Source of the DNA: Aphanomyces cochlioides | Taxonomy: Eukaryota > Oomycota > Saprolegniomycetes > Saprolegniales > Verrucalvaceae | NCBI GenBank assembly: GCA_019828595.1 | Contig: JAHQRK010000012.1 | Span: 2,459,915-2,523,914, forward strand | Direction of reading: 5' to 3' | Length of the DNA: 64,000 bases | Part shown: positions 52,993 through 63,211 of the stretch, piece by piece | How positions within the stretch are numbered: position 1 is the stretch's first letter | How the letters are laid out: every line of letters begins with the position of its first letter | Program-made: the position numbers and the translations under genes | The notes under the pieces: model-generated | Databases searched by the model: none | What the model saw: the letters and a program-made list of their open reading frames with translations, nothing else | What the model was told of the DNA's origin: nothing

Positions 52993-53375
52993 ACTTTCAC
53001 AAAGAACTTTGTGCTTTGGATGTTTGTAGTATTATCCTACATGGCAACTGAAGTGCTAACTTTTGAAGTATCAAGAAATGCTAAATCTTGCGACAGCTAT
53101 TTTTTGCCTAGTTTGTCATTGTTCACACATTATGAACTCTTGGTGTTGGAATGAGCTCATTAGCTTATTACAAAAGGTTAACATTTGCTTTACGACCCTT
53201 GAAACTGTCAAGACTTCTCTTCTAGAGGTGAAAGAGATGCCCAACGTTCTGTCAAATCTTGTTCTGGGGACAAATATTATCTCCACCCAACCCAGCTTTC
53301 CCATCAGCATTAAGGTCCTTCATTTTGGTGTACCCTTTCCAAAAACTGTATAGCTGACACTTTTCATTTTTCTTA
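52993..53375 (+). repeat. Dispersed repeat R1, copy c
   Basis: Almost identical to 45068-45450 (inverse) and more distantly to 47895-48245. It sits exactly between the right end of Merlin copy 2 and the start of the Harbinger element. The CTTAG at its end looks like a 3' splice site or an element terminus. Confidence 0.7.
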
Positions 53376-53381
53376 GGCATC

Positions 53382-54547
53382 ATGATTTTCCTCGATCCTC
53401 ACTTTCATGAGTTTTTCTCAACTATTTTCGGCTCGTCATGTACACAACTTGGGCTAAAGTTGAAAGATTTGCTGATTGTATATGGCGCAATTGTATCTGA
53501 ACGCTATCTATCCCGACGACTGCCTGTTCCAAAGCGAGAATACCGTATAACTTTCTTCTGCTATCGCTTTAGACAAGAAGCTCGCATGGATCAAAGGAGC
53601 TTCCTTCAAATAGTTGATCTCATACGCAGTCACACAATTTTACCAATTTCTCAACCCTACAACAAGCCCCCGTGCAAGAGCAACTTCTTGTCTTTTTGGC
53701 AAAACTGGGTCGTTATGGCAATGGAAGCTCAGTTGGAATTTTGTCTCGTCATTTTGGTATCAGTGAAGGCTCAGTCCTTTTGTATTGTCAAAGATGCCTT
53801 ACAGCCATCATGGATTTAGAGCCTCGGGTCGTATTTTGGCCTGGTGTGGACGAGATGTTCTTGATTTCAAGTTGAAATGAAAAAGAACATGGTTTCGAAG
53901 GCTGTGTTGGATATGTAGATGGAACGCTATTTCCAGTGTATACCCGACCATCTCTTCATGGAGAAGATTATTACAGCCGCAAAGGATAGTATGGTATGGC
54001 TGGTATGGTTATTTGGGATGACTTGAAGCGCATTCGCTACCTGGATCTTGGTTGGCCTGTTCATGACATGCGCGTTTGGTCCAACAGTAAGATCGCAACC
54101 ATGCCTTGGCTCTACTTTAGTCACCTGCAGTTTTTACTAGCTGACTCTGGCTACATGCTTTGTGATTATTTATTGCCATCATACAAACGCACACGAGGCT
54201 CACAGCTGTCTCAAGAGCAATTAAACTTCAATACACGACTTGCCCAATGCCGCAGTGTGAACGAGCATTTCATTGGTCTCCTCAAGGGTCGCTTTCAGTC
54301 GCTTCGTGGGATGCGAATGGATATTTCAAAGAAATCCGCTGCAAAAACGATGATTATGTACATCAGATGTGCTTCGATTCTTCACAACTTGCTCCTTGAT
54401 ATGATCGACCCGAGTGACGATTGGGATTTTGAAATCCAAGATTACGATGAAACTAATGATCGCGTTGAAAACGAGGAGTCATCAAATCCCGGCTACAGCT
54501 GCACAATAGACCGCCGTGAGTACCATACAAATAAGTTCTCGATCTAA
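53382..54547 (+). pseudogene. PIF/Harbinger transposase (HARBI1-like, DDE_Tnp_4), frameshifted
   Basis: A cut-and-paste transposase. The N-terminal part has ITFFCYRFRQEARMDQRS and LIRSHTILPISQPYNK. In another frame follow LGRYGNGSSVGILSRHFG and ISEGSVLLYCQRCLTAI, the usual helix-turn-helix region. The catalytic core has GCVGYVDGTLFPVYTRPS (first Asp), then a broken KG..YGMAGMVIWDDL region. LADSGYMLCDYLLPSYK (second Asp) and RSVNEHFIGLLKGRFQSL (catalytic Glu) follow. The C-terminal part is ASILHNLLLDMIDPSDD. Shifts near 53670 and a stop at about 53873 and 53986 break the gene. It is convergent with a SANT-like partner. Confidence 0.8.
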
Positions 54548-54561
54548 GATCTCTTTGATAA

Positions 54562-55689
54562 TTAGAGCCCTAGTCTAGCTTTTTCTTTACGAGCGTGCCT
54601 GAGAATATCTTCCCCTGCCATTCCCATTTCAAACATGAGCTTACATTCGTCCATGATGGCATTATGCATCTCCTTTCTTCGTAGTATCTCCATTTCTCTG
54701 TTCTTTATGGCAACTTCTTTTTCTCGTTGATTTACTTCGCATTCTCTCGATTGCAAATACGCTTTGGCAATTTGTAGCTGCACTTGCCCTTGTCCTTCAA
54801 GCGCAGTTGCAATCGTCTCTCCAAATGATTTTTGTTGGTTGTCATTCGAGAGCTTTATTTTCTTTTTCAAAGGTTTGCCATCGTTGTCACGTTCTTGTCG
54901 AGGGGGGATCCATGATGACGATACAATTCAGCTTCGTAGTCTGTGCTTTGAGTGTTATTGATTGGGTTTTCCATTGATTCATCACTTTCATAGTCTACGG
55001 CATCACCAGTGCTCGAGTGATAAACTGGTTTAGCCAACGGTTTGTCTTCAAGCACGATGGCTAGCTCATTGTAGTATTTGCAGAGTTTCAGTCTCGCATC
55101 TTGAATTGTTTTCTATTTAGACCATGAACTATATGTTGCATTGCACCGATACCTCGTTTTGAGATATTAGTTCGAGATGCTCGGGGTTGTCCTCGTCTAC
55201 ACCATCTTCTCCTAGTCCTTTTTGGGTCAAACCATGACCGGTGTTTCGTTCCCAGTCCTTTGCTCTGTTAAACAACGCCACAATTCGTGAGATCTTGTCA
55301 ATAACAGCAACCCCATGACGATGAAAACCATGCTGACGAAGAAGCATCGAGATTTCGTCGGCAATTATGCGCTTGTTGACTCCAGTTTTTGTCTTAGTCG
55401 CTCCCTTGTAGCGCATCCAGTTGGAGTAGTTGCCATTCCTATCCCGCTGTGTGATCCAGGCAATAAGAACATCTGCTGAGCGCGCCCAAGGGTTGACGCA
55501 TTTGTGCATGGCTCGCACTTGCAGTTGTCGCCGTCCCACGTGACCACCATGGTCACTTTGAAATGTGATGAAGCGAAAAACTTCTGTGCGTACAAAGCTC
55601 TGAGGCTTTTCTGCCTCAGAACACAGAGCAGAAAACAGAACAGGACGATATATTATCAGCCAGTCAAAATGATTTGTGACTTGAGACAT
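54562..55689 (-). CDS. SANT/Myb-like protein paired with the Harbinger transposase
   Basis: Harbinger elements carry a second gene for a DNA-binding protein that moves the transposase to the nucleus and transposon ends. The N-terminal part (55689-55129) contains RSADVLIAWITQRDRNGNY, then KGATKTKTGVNKRIIADE and ISMLLRQHGFHRHGVAVI, then RIVALFNRAKDWERNTG, a trihelix/SANT-like fold. An intron near 55130-55055 leads to an acidic segment and to the C-terminal coiled coil (YLQSRECEVNQREKEVAI, KNREMEILRRKEMHNAI) that ends at 54562. The protein ends only 14 bp from the transposase gene. The first 60 codons may not be coding. No damage was noticed, but splice sites were not all confirmed. Confidence 0.55.
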
Positions 55690-56399
55690 TGTTCTTTTCT
55701 GATTTCGTCGTCAGCTTTGAAACCCCCTATTGATTGCTGGATTTGTGGATAAATTATCACCATGGATTTATCCTGAATATCTTGAAAAAGCGTGATCGAG
55801 TGAAAAATATCAAGATTGTGATCATCAGGTCAAATTTTACCTACCATCCACACGCACTGTATGCTACTAATGTGACATTTCAGCAGACAAATCGACCAAC
55901 TGGCAACATCGTCTCATCGAAAAGAATTTGCATCTTGCATATAATTTCTTACATACAAAAAACAGATGTATTTTTTTAATTCGTGTAATCTATTATATCG
56001 AAGTATTTGAATAAAGAGTGGAAGAATATTCCATGTGATCGAGAATTGATCAAAGCCCTGGTCACCAAGTGAATAGGTAATTGTGAGGCACTACTTTACT
56101 TTAACCCCCGTACTGTTTAAAACCTTCATACAAATTAATCGTGTAGATAACCGTAGCGCTCGCGATGGCCATACATGAGTGATTGCGGCGAACACCAGAC
56201 CGCCGCGAGGAAATGGTAGTTATCAAGGTCCGGATATTTCATTCGGATGTTATGTTATTGTATTGGACACATGGCATCGTACACGAGAGTTTCATTTAGT
56301 GTTGCTTTTTAACATGTTATTTAACAGGTAAAAACGTTTTTACCATTTTTCACACTTTTCACAATACTTTTTAACAAACGTTAAAAACTCTTATCCGGA
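55690..56399. other. Non-coding stretch, no gene seen
   Basis: AT-rich with CCGGATA-like motifs (56230, 56390). No frame or repeat of note beyond the AACGTTTTTACC/GTTAAAAAC fragments around 56330-56390. Confidence 0.4.
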
Positions 56400-56808
56400 A
56401 AGACTCACAGGTACCTCGAACAGCAGAGTCTCACCGACCCCAACGACATCAAAACCATCGTCCCAGACACATTCAAAGTGCATCAGAGAGAAAGCAAGAC
56501 ACTCCAAGATATGTCTTCTGTCGTCGACAAAGGTTAAACCTCTTGGACAGTTTCCATTGAAACCATGAATAGATATACTCCCAGTTCCAATTCGCCTCTT
56601 GGGATCGAGTCACTGTTGCAGAGGAAATTTTGACTGCAAACACCACCAATGATGAGTCGAGAGAGGTCTTTCGCCCTGCTCTAGTGATGCTGAGTAGACT
56701 TAGCGAGGTTGTAGAGGGACAGAGGACTCTGAAATTGCGTTGGTTTCATCACCGAAAGGTGCACAGGGAAAGAGAAGCCAAAAAGAAAAAGGGTTTAAAT
56801 GATTAAGC
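56400..56808 (+). pseudogene. Two-exon gene fragment, unidentified
   Basis: Exon 1 reads YLEQQSLTDPNDIKTIVPDT followed by FKVHQRESKTLQDMSSVVDK. A 41-nt GT-AG intron (ending CATGAATAG) joins it to IYSQFQFASWDRVTVAEEIL. The second exon continues with EVFRPALVMLSRLSEVVEGQ and ends KLRWFHHRKVHREREAKK to a stop at 56808. The two exons join in a single frame. There is no start codon: it is preceded by CACAG, which looks like another acceptor. No upstream exon was found within the window. I do not recognise the family. Confidence 0.35.
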
Positions 56809-57437
56809 TAGTCATATTCATTGCACAGTCATGGTGTAGAATTGATGGTTTGGATGCCTCAAAACGTTTGCAAGTCTCTTCATTATGGATGTACTGTCAG
56901 TGTCCATTCCACACTTTACTAATTGCCGCACGTCTTCATATCCTAGCTAGCACACGTTAGATCCTTGCATATTTCATCTGAATGGAGTGTCTTATCGCTT
57001 GCTCTAACTGGAGGTCATAATTTGGTCAGATCATTGGTACCGCATCTATGAAGATGATAACAAATTTGCTGTTTGGATCCGTCCATCCGTCAGAGGCAAG
57101 GATCGTTGTTTCTGGAGCCTGTCAAGTATGTCTTTTCACTCAAGCATACAGGTATTGCTGAAAAGAGCAAAACAAACACGCTCTCGCGAAGGAAGTTAAT
57201 ATTGGGTGAAAAGTCGCTTCATGAATAGTAAGAAGTCGTGATATTTCACCGTGCGAATGGATAAACACGTGATGTCTAGGCAGATATTTGTCGATCGAAT
57301 GAGTTTCCCCTGCTATCGTTGTTGTTATTGAAGCAGATACAGAGGAGTCTGGTGCTGTTACTTCTGTTGCAGAGAAAATAAATAAAAAAATTGTAATCGA
57401 ATCGAACACGCAATGCTGAATATCACGAATCATTCTG

Positions 57438-58936
57438 GTGATGGTGAGGAAAGAACATGTTAATCCAGATCTTTCATTTCACATTGGTAGTGTAGTCTCC
57501 ATGCCCAAAAAGACATCTAGCAAGTTATATGACTGTTATTGGACAGCAGGAGTCACATCTTGGATCATTTCGCTCTGTGTCCGACGCGCTTGGAGTTTCA
57601 CTCTAGGACCAAAAATTTCATTTAGACTTTCAAAGCGAGAACATTGCTACACTGCTTTCATCAAATGAAAGACTGTAGCCTGTAGGAAGACGAAATGATG
57701 GAGAGGGGGCCAGCTAACGTTTCACAACAACAGGAGCAGCAGAGCAACATTCGATCGACAAATAATTGCACAAGCAATACGTGTTTATCGATTCGTACAT
57801 TGAATTACTGAAACTTCAAACTATTCATGAAGGGATCCTTGCTTTCATTGCAAGACCACGTTTGTTGTGCTCCGTTCACCAAAATGCCTGAGCAAAACGG
57901 CATGCTTGACAAGCACCAAAATCAGAGATTTTTGTCCCTCGTTACTGATGGATGGACGGACCCAAACAAAAATCATGCGATTGAGTTTTTGATTGTGGCA
58001 CCAAGGATCCGACCAATTTTCTGGTCATCAGTTAGAATAAATGATGAAGCTTACGATTCAATCGAAATGTCAAAGCATCTAAATAATGTTGAAGACGTGT
58101 CTGGCGAGGGAAAAATCTGTGGGATTGTCACCGACAATGCCTCCGTGACGATATGAGCTTGTCGATTTCTTCAGGAATCCAAGTCATCGATTTTGCATCA
58201 TGGCTGTACAGCCCATGCGACAAACTTGATCATCGGAGCTCTTTTTGAAACAAGCTCCAGCAAGTTCGAGAAATACTGCGTGATCCAGTGTTTTCGGATC
58301 AATTAGCACAAGTTTTGCACCTCGTCGATCCCATCACTAAGTTCATGGCCAAGTTGGAGGGAGATGGCAGCTATGGATCCGTGGAGTACTAGGAGTTTAA
58401 GTCTATGTTAGAGCACGTCGTGTATGTCTCCGATGGCAATAAGAGCAGCATTCAAGAGATAGTTTTGAATGTTATTCAGAGTCGCGTGAGCATTTTCAAC
58501 TCAACAGTTTGCTTATGTTCTTCCCTCTCGATTCTGAAAAATCACTCAACGGTTTTTGCTTAATAACAAGCGTCACGACATTGATGCTGCGCAAAGAAAT
58601 TGCAGTGTCAGTTGGTTTCTTAGGCCTCATGTTGATAACCTTGAGCAAAGAGCTTGACACATTCATATCCGAAAAAGATCCATGGTCCACGGCTAAATTA
58701 ATGAAGAATGCAAAACGAAGTTCAACTAATTGTTGGATCTCAAGGGACTACGCACAGTTTTCACTCTTGTCTCAAAGAATGTTATGCATCTCGACATCTT
58801 CTGCATCGAATTACGATCGTTGAGTATTCGTGGGTTCCTTCATTGCAAGCGCGACAACAGACTTGGTCCTTCAAAAAAATTGAAATATATCTACTACAAT
58901 AAAGGTGACAAGAATCCTGGAAAGAAAGATCTTTAA
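57438..58936 (+). pseudogene. Decayed hAT-type transposase
   Basis: A hAT (DUF659-type) core is visible at 57827-58260: RFLSLVTDGWTDPNKNHAI, VRINDEAYDSIEMSKHLN, GKICGIVTDNASVTI (containing the catalytic-Asp-type TDNA), then after a TGA SKSSILHHGCTAHATNL and IIGALFETSSS. Further fragments (58509-58823) continue in other frames. Stops occur at 58156 and 58390, and frames change often. It cannot encode an active transposase. Termini were not found. Confidence 0.55.
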
Positions 58937-59488
58937 AAAATCGTAATTTTGTCGAGAGAAAGGGTGCACCACCAAGGGGAAACGACGTTGATTGCGGCGA
59001 TGTTTAAATCAGCTGGGATTCAGATAATAAATCTGAGGTAGAAGACGAACCTGAGCTTGAAAACGAGTGCACAACTGTGAACATGGCAGCAGCTCGTGTG
59101 TTCGATTTCGCGGGAGAAGGGCAACTTGATCCAAAACGCCATGAACCCGCCAAGCTCATCAAACACTTGACGCCGAACTGTGGTATTAAGCATATTGACA
59201 AACGACCGTCATGCCTCTCGTCGTTTTTCCATAAGTTCAGAAAGAAAAAAATGCATAGGACTATATTTAGCCCTTGTTGATATCACCAATTCTATGATCC
59301 TTCTTACAAAGCGCCAATGTCTTCACCCCACCTCTATCGAGACTGAGAATCTACATTTTCAACATTGTGGAATAGTGTCTTCTTGTCGAGTGGCTAGAAT
59401 TGGACTTTGCTAGATCCACCACATGCGTAGGGCAGCAAATTATCAACCCTTTTTAAGCTGTACAGTATATTGTAGAAAATGACTTTGG

Positions 59489-59744
59489 TTTGGGGGTAAT
59501 CAGGGAGAGGCGACGGGACCACGCGAGCGAAGCGAGCTTTGTCACAAAGGGGTGAATTAAAAATTAACGCTACAACTACGGAGCGAAGCGACCACGCGCT
59601 TTAGCGCGTCACGCCCGAAGGGCGTCCGGAGGGTCTGGGAGGCGGAGCCTCCCAGGGCTCGTTTTAATTGGTTGTAGGCACTTGTAATCTAATTTCATTG
59701 GTCCTTTCGTTTGCCTTCTTCAGTGTGAGTTATGTCGCTGATTG
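59489..59744 (-). repeat. Penelope-element pseudo-LTR copy 1 (truncated)
   Basis: Starts TTTGGGGGTAATCAGGGAGA and ends GTTATGTCGCTGATTG on the plus strand. It is nearly identical to the first 256 nt of copies at 59745 and 63212. It carries the same set of hairpins. It stops exactly where copy 2 begins, so the two are in tandem. Confidence 0.88.
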
Positions 59745-60183
59745 GGGGTTTGGGGGTAAGCAGGGAGAGGCGACGGGACCACGCGAGCGAAGCGAGCTTT
59801 GTCACAAAGGGGTGAATTAAAAATTAACGCTACAACTACGGAGCGAAGCGACCACGCGCTTTAGCGCGTCACGCCCGAAGGGCGTCCGGAGGGTCTGGGA
59901 GGCGGAGCCTCCCAGGGCTCGTTTTAATTGGTTGTAGGCACTTGTAATCTAATTTCATTGGTCCTTTCGTTTGCCTTCTTCAGTGTGAGTTATGTCGCTG
60001 ATTGTGCAAGCATGAAGTGACTGAGGGGATCAGTTAGTCAGTTCAGAAGCTTGCCAGCTTTATCCGGATATCCGGATAAGGGGGATTTGGGGGCCCCGGG
60101 GGGATTTTCGGGGGCCCCTGGGGGGATTTCCATGGGGGAAGTTCCTTGGGGAGGAAGTTCCATGGAAGTTTGGGGTTTAGGGG
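59745..60183 (-). repeat. Penelope-element pseudo-LTR copy 2 (full)
   Basis: About 440 nt, shared with 63212-63645. It contains a series of hairpins: CTTTG-TCA-CAAAG, ACGCGC-TTTA-GCGCGT, ACGCCC-GAA-GGGCGT, and CTGGGAGGC-GGA-GCCTCCCAG. It also contains a 20-nt perfect palindrome at 60060-60079. A G-rich tail (TTTGGGGTTTAGGGG...) leads into the reverse transcriptase's 3' end. Confidence 0.88.
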
Positions 60184-60217
60184 TTTCGGGGTTGGGGGTT
60201 TCGGGGGTTGGTGGTTT

Positions 60218-60267
60218 CACCCCGACACCTGTACTAGTTGTCGAGTAGACTAGCAGGTGTCGGGGTG
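60218..60267. repeat. Hairpin at the reverse-transcriptase stop codon
   Basis: CACCCCGACACCTG (60218-60231) and CAGGTGTCGGGGTG (60254-60267) are perfect 14-nt complements. The loop holds the TAG/stop region of the reverse transcriptase frame (60234-60236). In the RNA this would be a stable stem at the end of the coding region, possibly recognised by the reverse transcriptase. Confidence 0.75.
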
Positions 60268-62210
60268 GTGTCTAGTTTGAGTCGAGATGGACTAAGTTTA
60301 GACTTTAAGGTTGGTGGTTTGAGATAGCATATTGCTATGCGATCTACCCCGATTTGTCGTAGACCTTCTTTATATGAATCAAAGTATAATAGTCTCTTCA
60401 ATTCGTGAGAAGAAGGCCCGTTTGGATCATACGGAACTTTATAGTATATGACTTTCTCATGTGCTTTTGGTTTCGTGACTGCGTCAAGTGCCTGACGAAA
60501 CAGTCGTAAGAGAAGTTCCTTTCGGTAGCCTCTATACATAAGGCGAGTCAAAAGCTTGTTAATAAAGTCTTTAAAGTCACTATCGCGAGGGTTTTGTTTG
60601 CGATATTTCTTTACAAGTCCGTATAGGAGTCCTTTGAGTACACCAGGAGGATGTGCACTTGTTGCAGGGATGTATAAATACAGGTTAAGAGCCTTTTGAT
60701 GGGTTCTATGTGTGTACTTTGATCCGTCTTTGATCACCCATAAATCCAGGAAGGGGATAGTGTTTGAATCCAGTGTATGGGTGAAACTTAGCTTCGATTC
60801 TCGTCGGAATAGTGCAAAGAGGTGATTTGCAAGAAACCGATTGGTCGAGAAATTACGAACGATGAAGAATCCATCGTCAATGTATCGAGTGTAGTACTTC
60901 AGTTGGGAAGTAAACATGGGAAGTAGTACTGTTTCCTCAAAATAAGCTAGATACAGTGAAGCGTACGTGGGTGCAACGGGAGTTCCCATGGCTGTACCAT
61001 TTATTTGAAGCCATGTTGTATCGCCGAATGTGAAATAGTTGGACGTGAGAAGTAACTGCAGTCCATTTACAATGGCGTCACACCATGGATCGTCTCTTAC
61101 AATGTACTGTATGATATGTATTGCTCGATCTGTAGGGATGTTTGTATACAGAGAGGTTACATCGTACGTGACAAGCATATCATCATCATCCGCATCCAAC
61201 GTCGAAATGACATCGATAAAGGAGTCGGAATCTCTGAGATATGATTGTGTTTGCAAGAGGTATGGTTTCAGTTTGAAGTCCAACCACTTAGACAAGCCTT
61301 CAAATATAGTGTATGTGTTGGACACTATAGGCCTTAGTTGAAGGGTAGGCTTGTGGACTTTAGCCAAAGCATAGAATTTATTGATATCCTTAAATTCCAG
61401 TTCATGTTGGATGATTTTTGTGTCTTTCCAATCATGTCGATGACTGTAGTCGTCGCGAATCGTTTGGTAGAAGCGTCTGACGCGCGTGCGTAACAAACGA
61501 ACGACTGCATTGAGTGGTGATAGGGATCTACTGTATGTTGTAGTGTCTCGTAAGTGTGTGAGACACCACTGGATGTATTGTTCTCTGGTCATAATAGCTG
61601 GACCAAGATTTTTATCCGTGGATAATACATGTAGATTGGACGTTCGAATTAGTCTAAGGAGAGCTTTGTGTTCACGGTTCAAGTTGGACTTATTTCGTGA
61701 AGGTAGCACGATAGATCTAAGAGCTAATCGAGTTGTGTCTAAAGCCTCTTCCAGTATGCGGGACGCTGGAGGTGGCTGAAAAGAAGCGTTCCGAACGTAG
61801 ACCGGAGATGGTTTCCATTCGCGTTTCCTCTTATTAGACGAATTGGCAAGAGTTTCTGTCGCATGCATATTTTTTGGACCGGTGTCGGTCACTCGCGGGA
61901 CAAGATGCATATTTTTTCTAGAGTTAGCATCTGACCTTTCGAAAAGATATTTTAGTCGAATGGTTCGTTCAAAGTAATCCATATGTTCCCCCACATCAAT
62001 GGGTGTGATGTGACGTGGGGTGGGACAGAATTTCAGGCCAAGGCCAAGTAAACGTTGTAAAGCAGCAGGGACCATCGTTTCCGATGGTGTCAGGTCATGG
62101 TAGGCAAGGTTGTAGGGTTCCAAGTCGACAGCACCGACATAGCGACACGCAAATATATTAACTGCATTACGTATCGTCGACGCTGAAGGGTCAATCGCAT
62201 TGTTGACCAA
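60234..62210 (-). CDS. Penelope-like reverse transcriptase, no GIY-YIG endonuclease
   Basis: The 658-codon frame encodes an RNA-directed DNA polymerase. The N-terminal region contains GLGLKFCPTPRHITPI, the usual Penelope opening, and STDKNLGPAIMTREQYIQW. Reverse transcriptase motifs are FYALAKVHKPTLQLRPIVS (about 279-297), LVTYDVTSLYTNIPTDRAI (motif A, Asp350), INGTAMGTPVAPTYASLYLA (motif B, 403-422), YTRYIDDGFFIV (motif C, 440-451) and FTHTLDSNTIPFLDLWVIK (motif D/E, 476-494). Then the Penelope-type SAHPPGVLKGLLYGLVKKY (518-536) and a basic helical tail. The protein ends TPASLLDN with no GIY-YIG domain. The first in-frame ATG lies about 45 codons in; the frame opens further upstream, overlapping the preceding frame at position -1, which suggests a frameshift fusion. 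Confidence 0.87.
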   Translation of the reverse strand: MVNNAIDPSASTIRNAVNIFACRYVGAVDLEPYNLAYHDLTPSETMVPAALQRLLGLGLKFCPTPRHITPIDVGEHMDYFERTIRLKYLFERSDANSRKNMHLVPRVTDTGPKNMHATETLANSSNKRKREWKPSPVYVRNASFQPPPASRILEEALDTTRLALRSIVLPSRNKSNLNREHKALLRLIRTSNLHVLSTDKNLGPAIMTREQYIQWCLTHLRDTTTYSRSLSPLNAVVRLLRTRVRRFYQTIRDDYSHRHDWKDTKIIQHELEFKDINKFYALAKVHKPTLQLRPIVSNTYTIFEGLSKWLDFKLKPYLLQTQSYLRDSDSFIDVISTLDADDDDMLVTYDVTSLYTNIPTDRAIHIIQYIVRDDPWCDAIVNGLQLLLTSNYFTFGDTTWLQINGTAMGTPVAPTYASLYLAYFEETVLLPMFTSQLKYYTRYIDDGFFIVRNFSTNRFLANHLFALFRRESKLSFTHTLDSNTIPFLDLWVIKDGSKYTHRTHQKALNLYLYIPATSAHPPGVLKGLLYGLVKKYRKQNPRDSDFKDFINKLLTRLMYRGYRKELLLRLFRQALDAVTKPKAHEKVIYYKVPYDPNGPSSHELKRLLYFDSYKEGLRQIGVDRIAICYLKPPTLKSKLSPSRLKLDTTPTPASLLDN

Positions 62211-62212
62211 GA

Positions 62213-63190
62213 CTAGTTGTCTTTCTTGGCGTGTTTCTTCTGGCTCGGTTGAGCCGGCTGTTTTTTCTTGGGTGCGCCGCCTGCTGCGCCTTTCGGCGTT
62301 TCGTTGCGTTTCTTTGGCTTGCCGTTGCTTCCGCCTTGCGGCGGACCTCGGGCTTTTCCTCCACCTTCGTTTCGGGGAGTTGGCGTCTTTCCATTCTTCC
62401 CAATCGGTTTGCCAGGCCGATTGGGCGGGTCGTTTAAAGAGCGTCGATCAACTTTGTCCTTTAACGCAGAACGTAACAAGTTTACTTCTTTACGTAAAGC
62501 GCTAACATTCTTGGAAATTTCGCGTTTGACTAGTTGTCCCACGAGGATGTCGTTGGGAGTGTCAACTTCCATGGCTTCGGCGGCGGCTCGGGCGGCGGCA
62601 ACTTCGGCTTTCTTCATTTCGCGAGCTTGGCTTTCGAGGACGTGCTTGTAGCAAGCGTTGTTGAGCGCATCATTTAAAAAGGACACAGAAAGGGAAAGAT
62701 CTTGTTGAAAATTTTGTTTTATTAAATTGATATCTAGCCCTCCAGCGGCCAGAACCCCAGGCCTCCCCGGGTTGGCGTTCGCGGCAGCGCTGTCGAGGGA
62801 TGAGCTACAAGATTCAAAATACCTTTTGAGTTGGTCCACATAGGACGCACGCATTTGTGGCAGGGTGGCTTCAAGGGCGGCGAGCTCGGCTCGAGCGGAT
62901 GCCTTGATTGTTGCGTGGAGGGCGGCTTCGTTGGCGGCGAGTTGGCTCGCAAACTGAGTCTTGAGTGCGGTGGCCTGGGCTGGGTTCACGGCTTCCAGCA
63001 TGGCAGATGTTTTCAGGTCCATCTTGGTGGCGATGGATCTTGGCGCACGGGCGTCGAGGCGGGCGATGGCGTTTCACTTGGCTTCGATTCGACGCAGGAG
63101 GGCAGAGAACTCTCGGACGCAGTTGGTCACGAGGTTGACGGCTTGGGGCGGCGGGCTGCGAGCCTGGGCGGTTGCTACAGGCGAGTCCAT
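62213..63190 (-). pseudogene. ORF1 (gag-like, coiled coil and basic tail) of the Penelope element, interrupted by one TGA
   Basis: It starts at an ATG at 63190 (MDSPVATAQARSPPPQAV), runs to RRIEAK, and meets a TGA at about 63074-63076. It then continues NAIARLDARAPRSIATK and MDLKTSAMLEAVNPAQAT without further breaks to the TAG at 62213. The middle part is Ala/Glu-rich helix likely to form a coiled coil (ANEAALHATIKASARAEL). It then has a QNFQQDLSLSVSFLNDAL and EVNLLRSALKDKVDRRSL region. The last 60 residues are Gly/Pro/Lys-rich (GKPKKRNETPKGAAGGAP), typical of a nucleic-acid-binding tail. This may be the RNA-binding companion of the reverse transcriptase. If the element is active, the TGA must be a mutation, an error or read through. 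An alternative start is 63022, after the stop. Confidence 0.6.
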
Positions 63191-63211
63191 CCTTAGGCGG
63201 GTCGGTCGGGA

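Noticed and set aside
60234..62210. GIY-YIG endonuclease at the C-terminus of the Penelope reverse transcriptase
   Set aside because: No GIY or YIG-like motif, and the protein ends shortly after the basic helical tail.
62213..62290. Canonical -1 slippery heptamer before the ORF1 stop
   Set aside because: The A-rich tract AAG AAA AAA CAG is not in the X XXY YYZ phase, so I only note it as a possibility.
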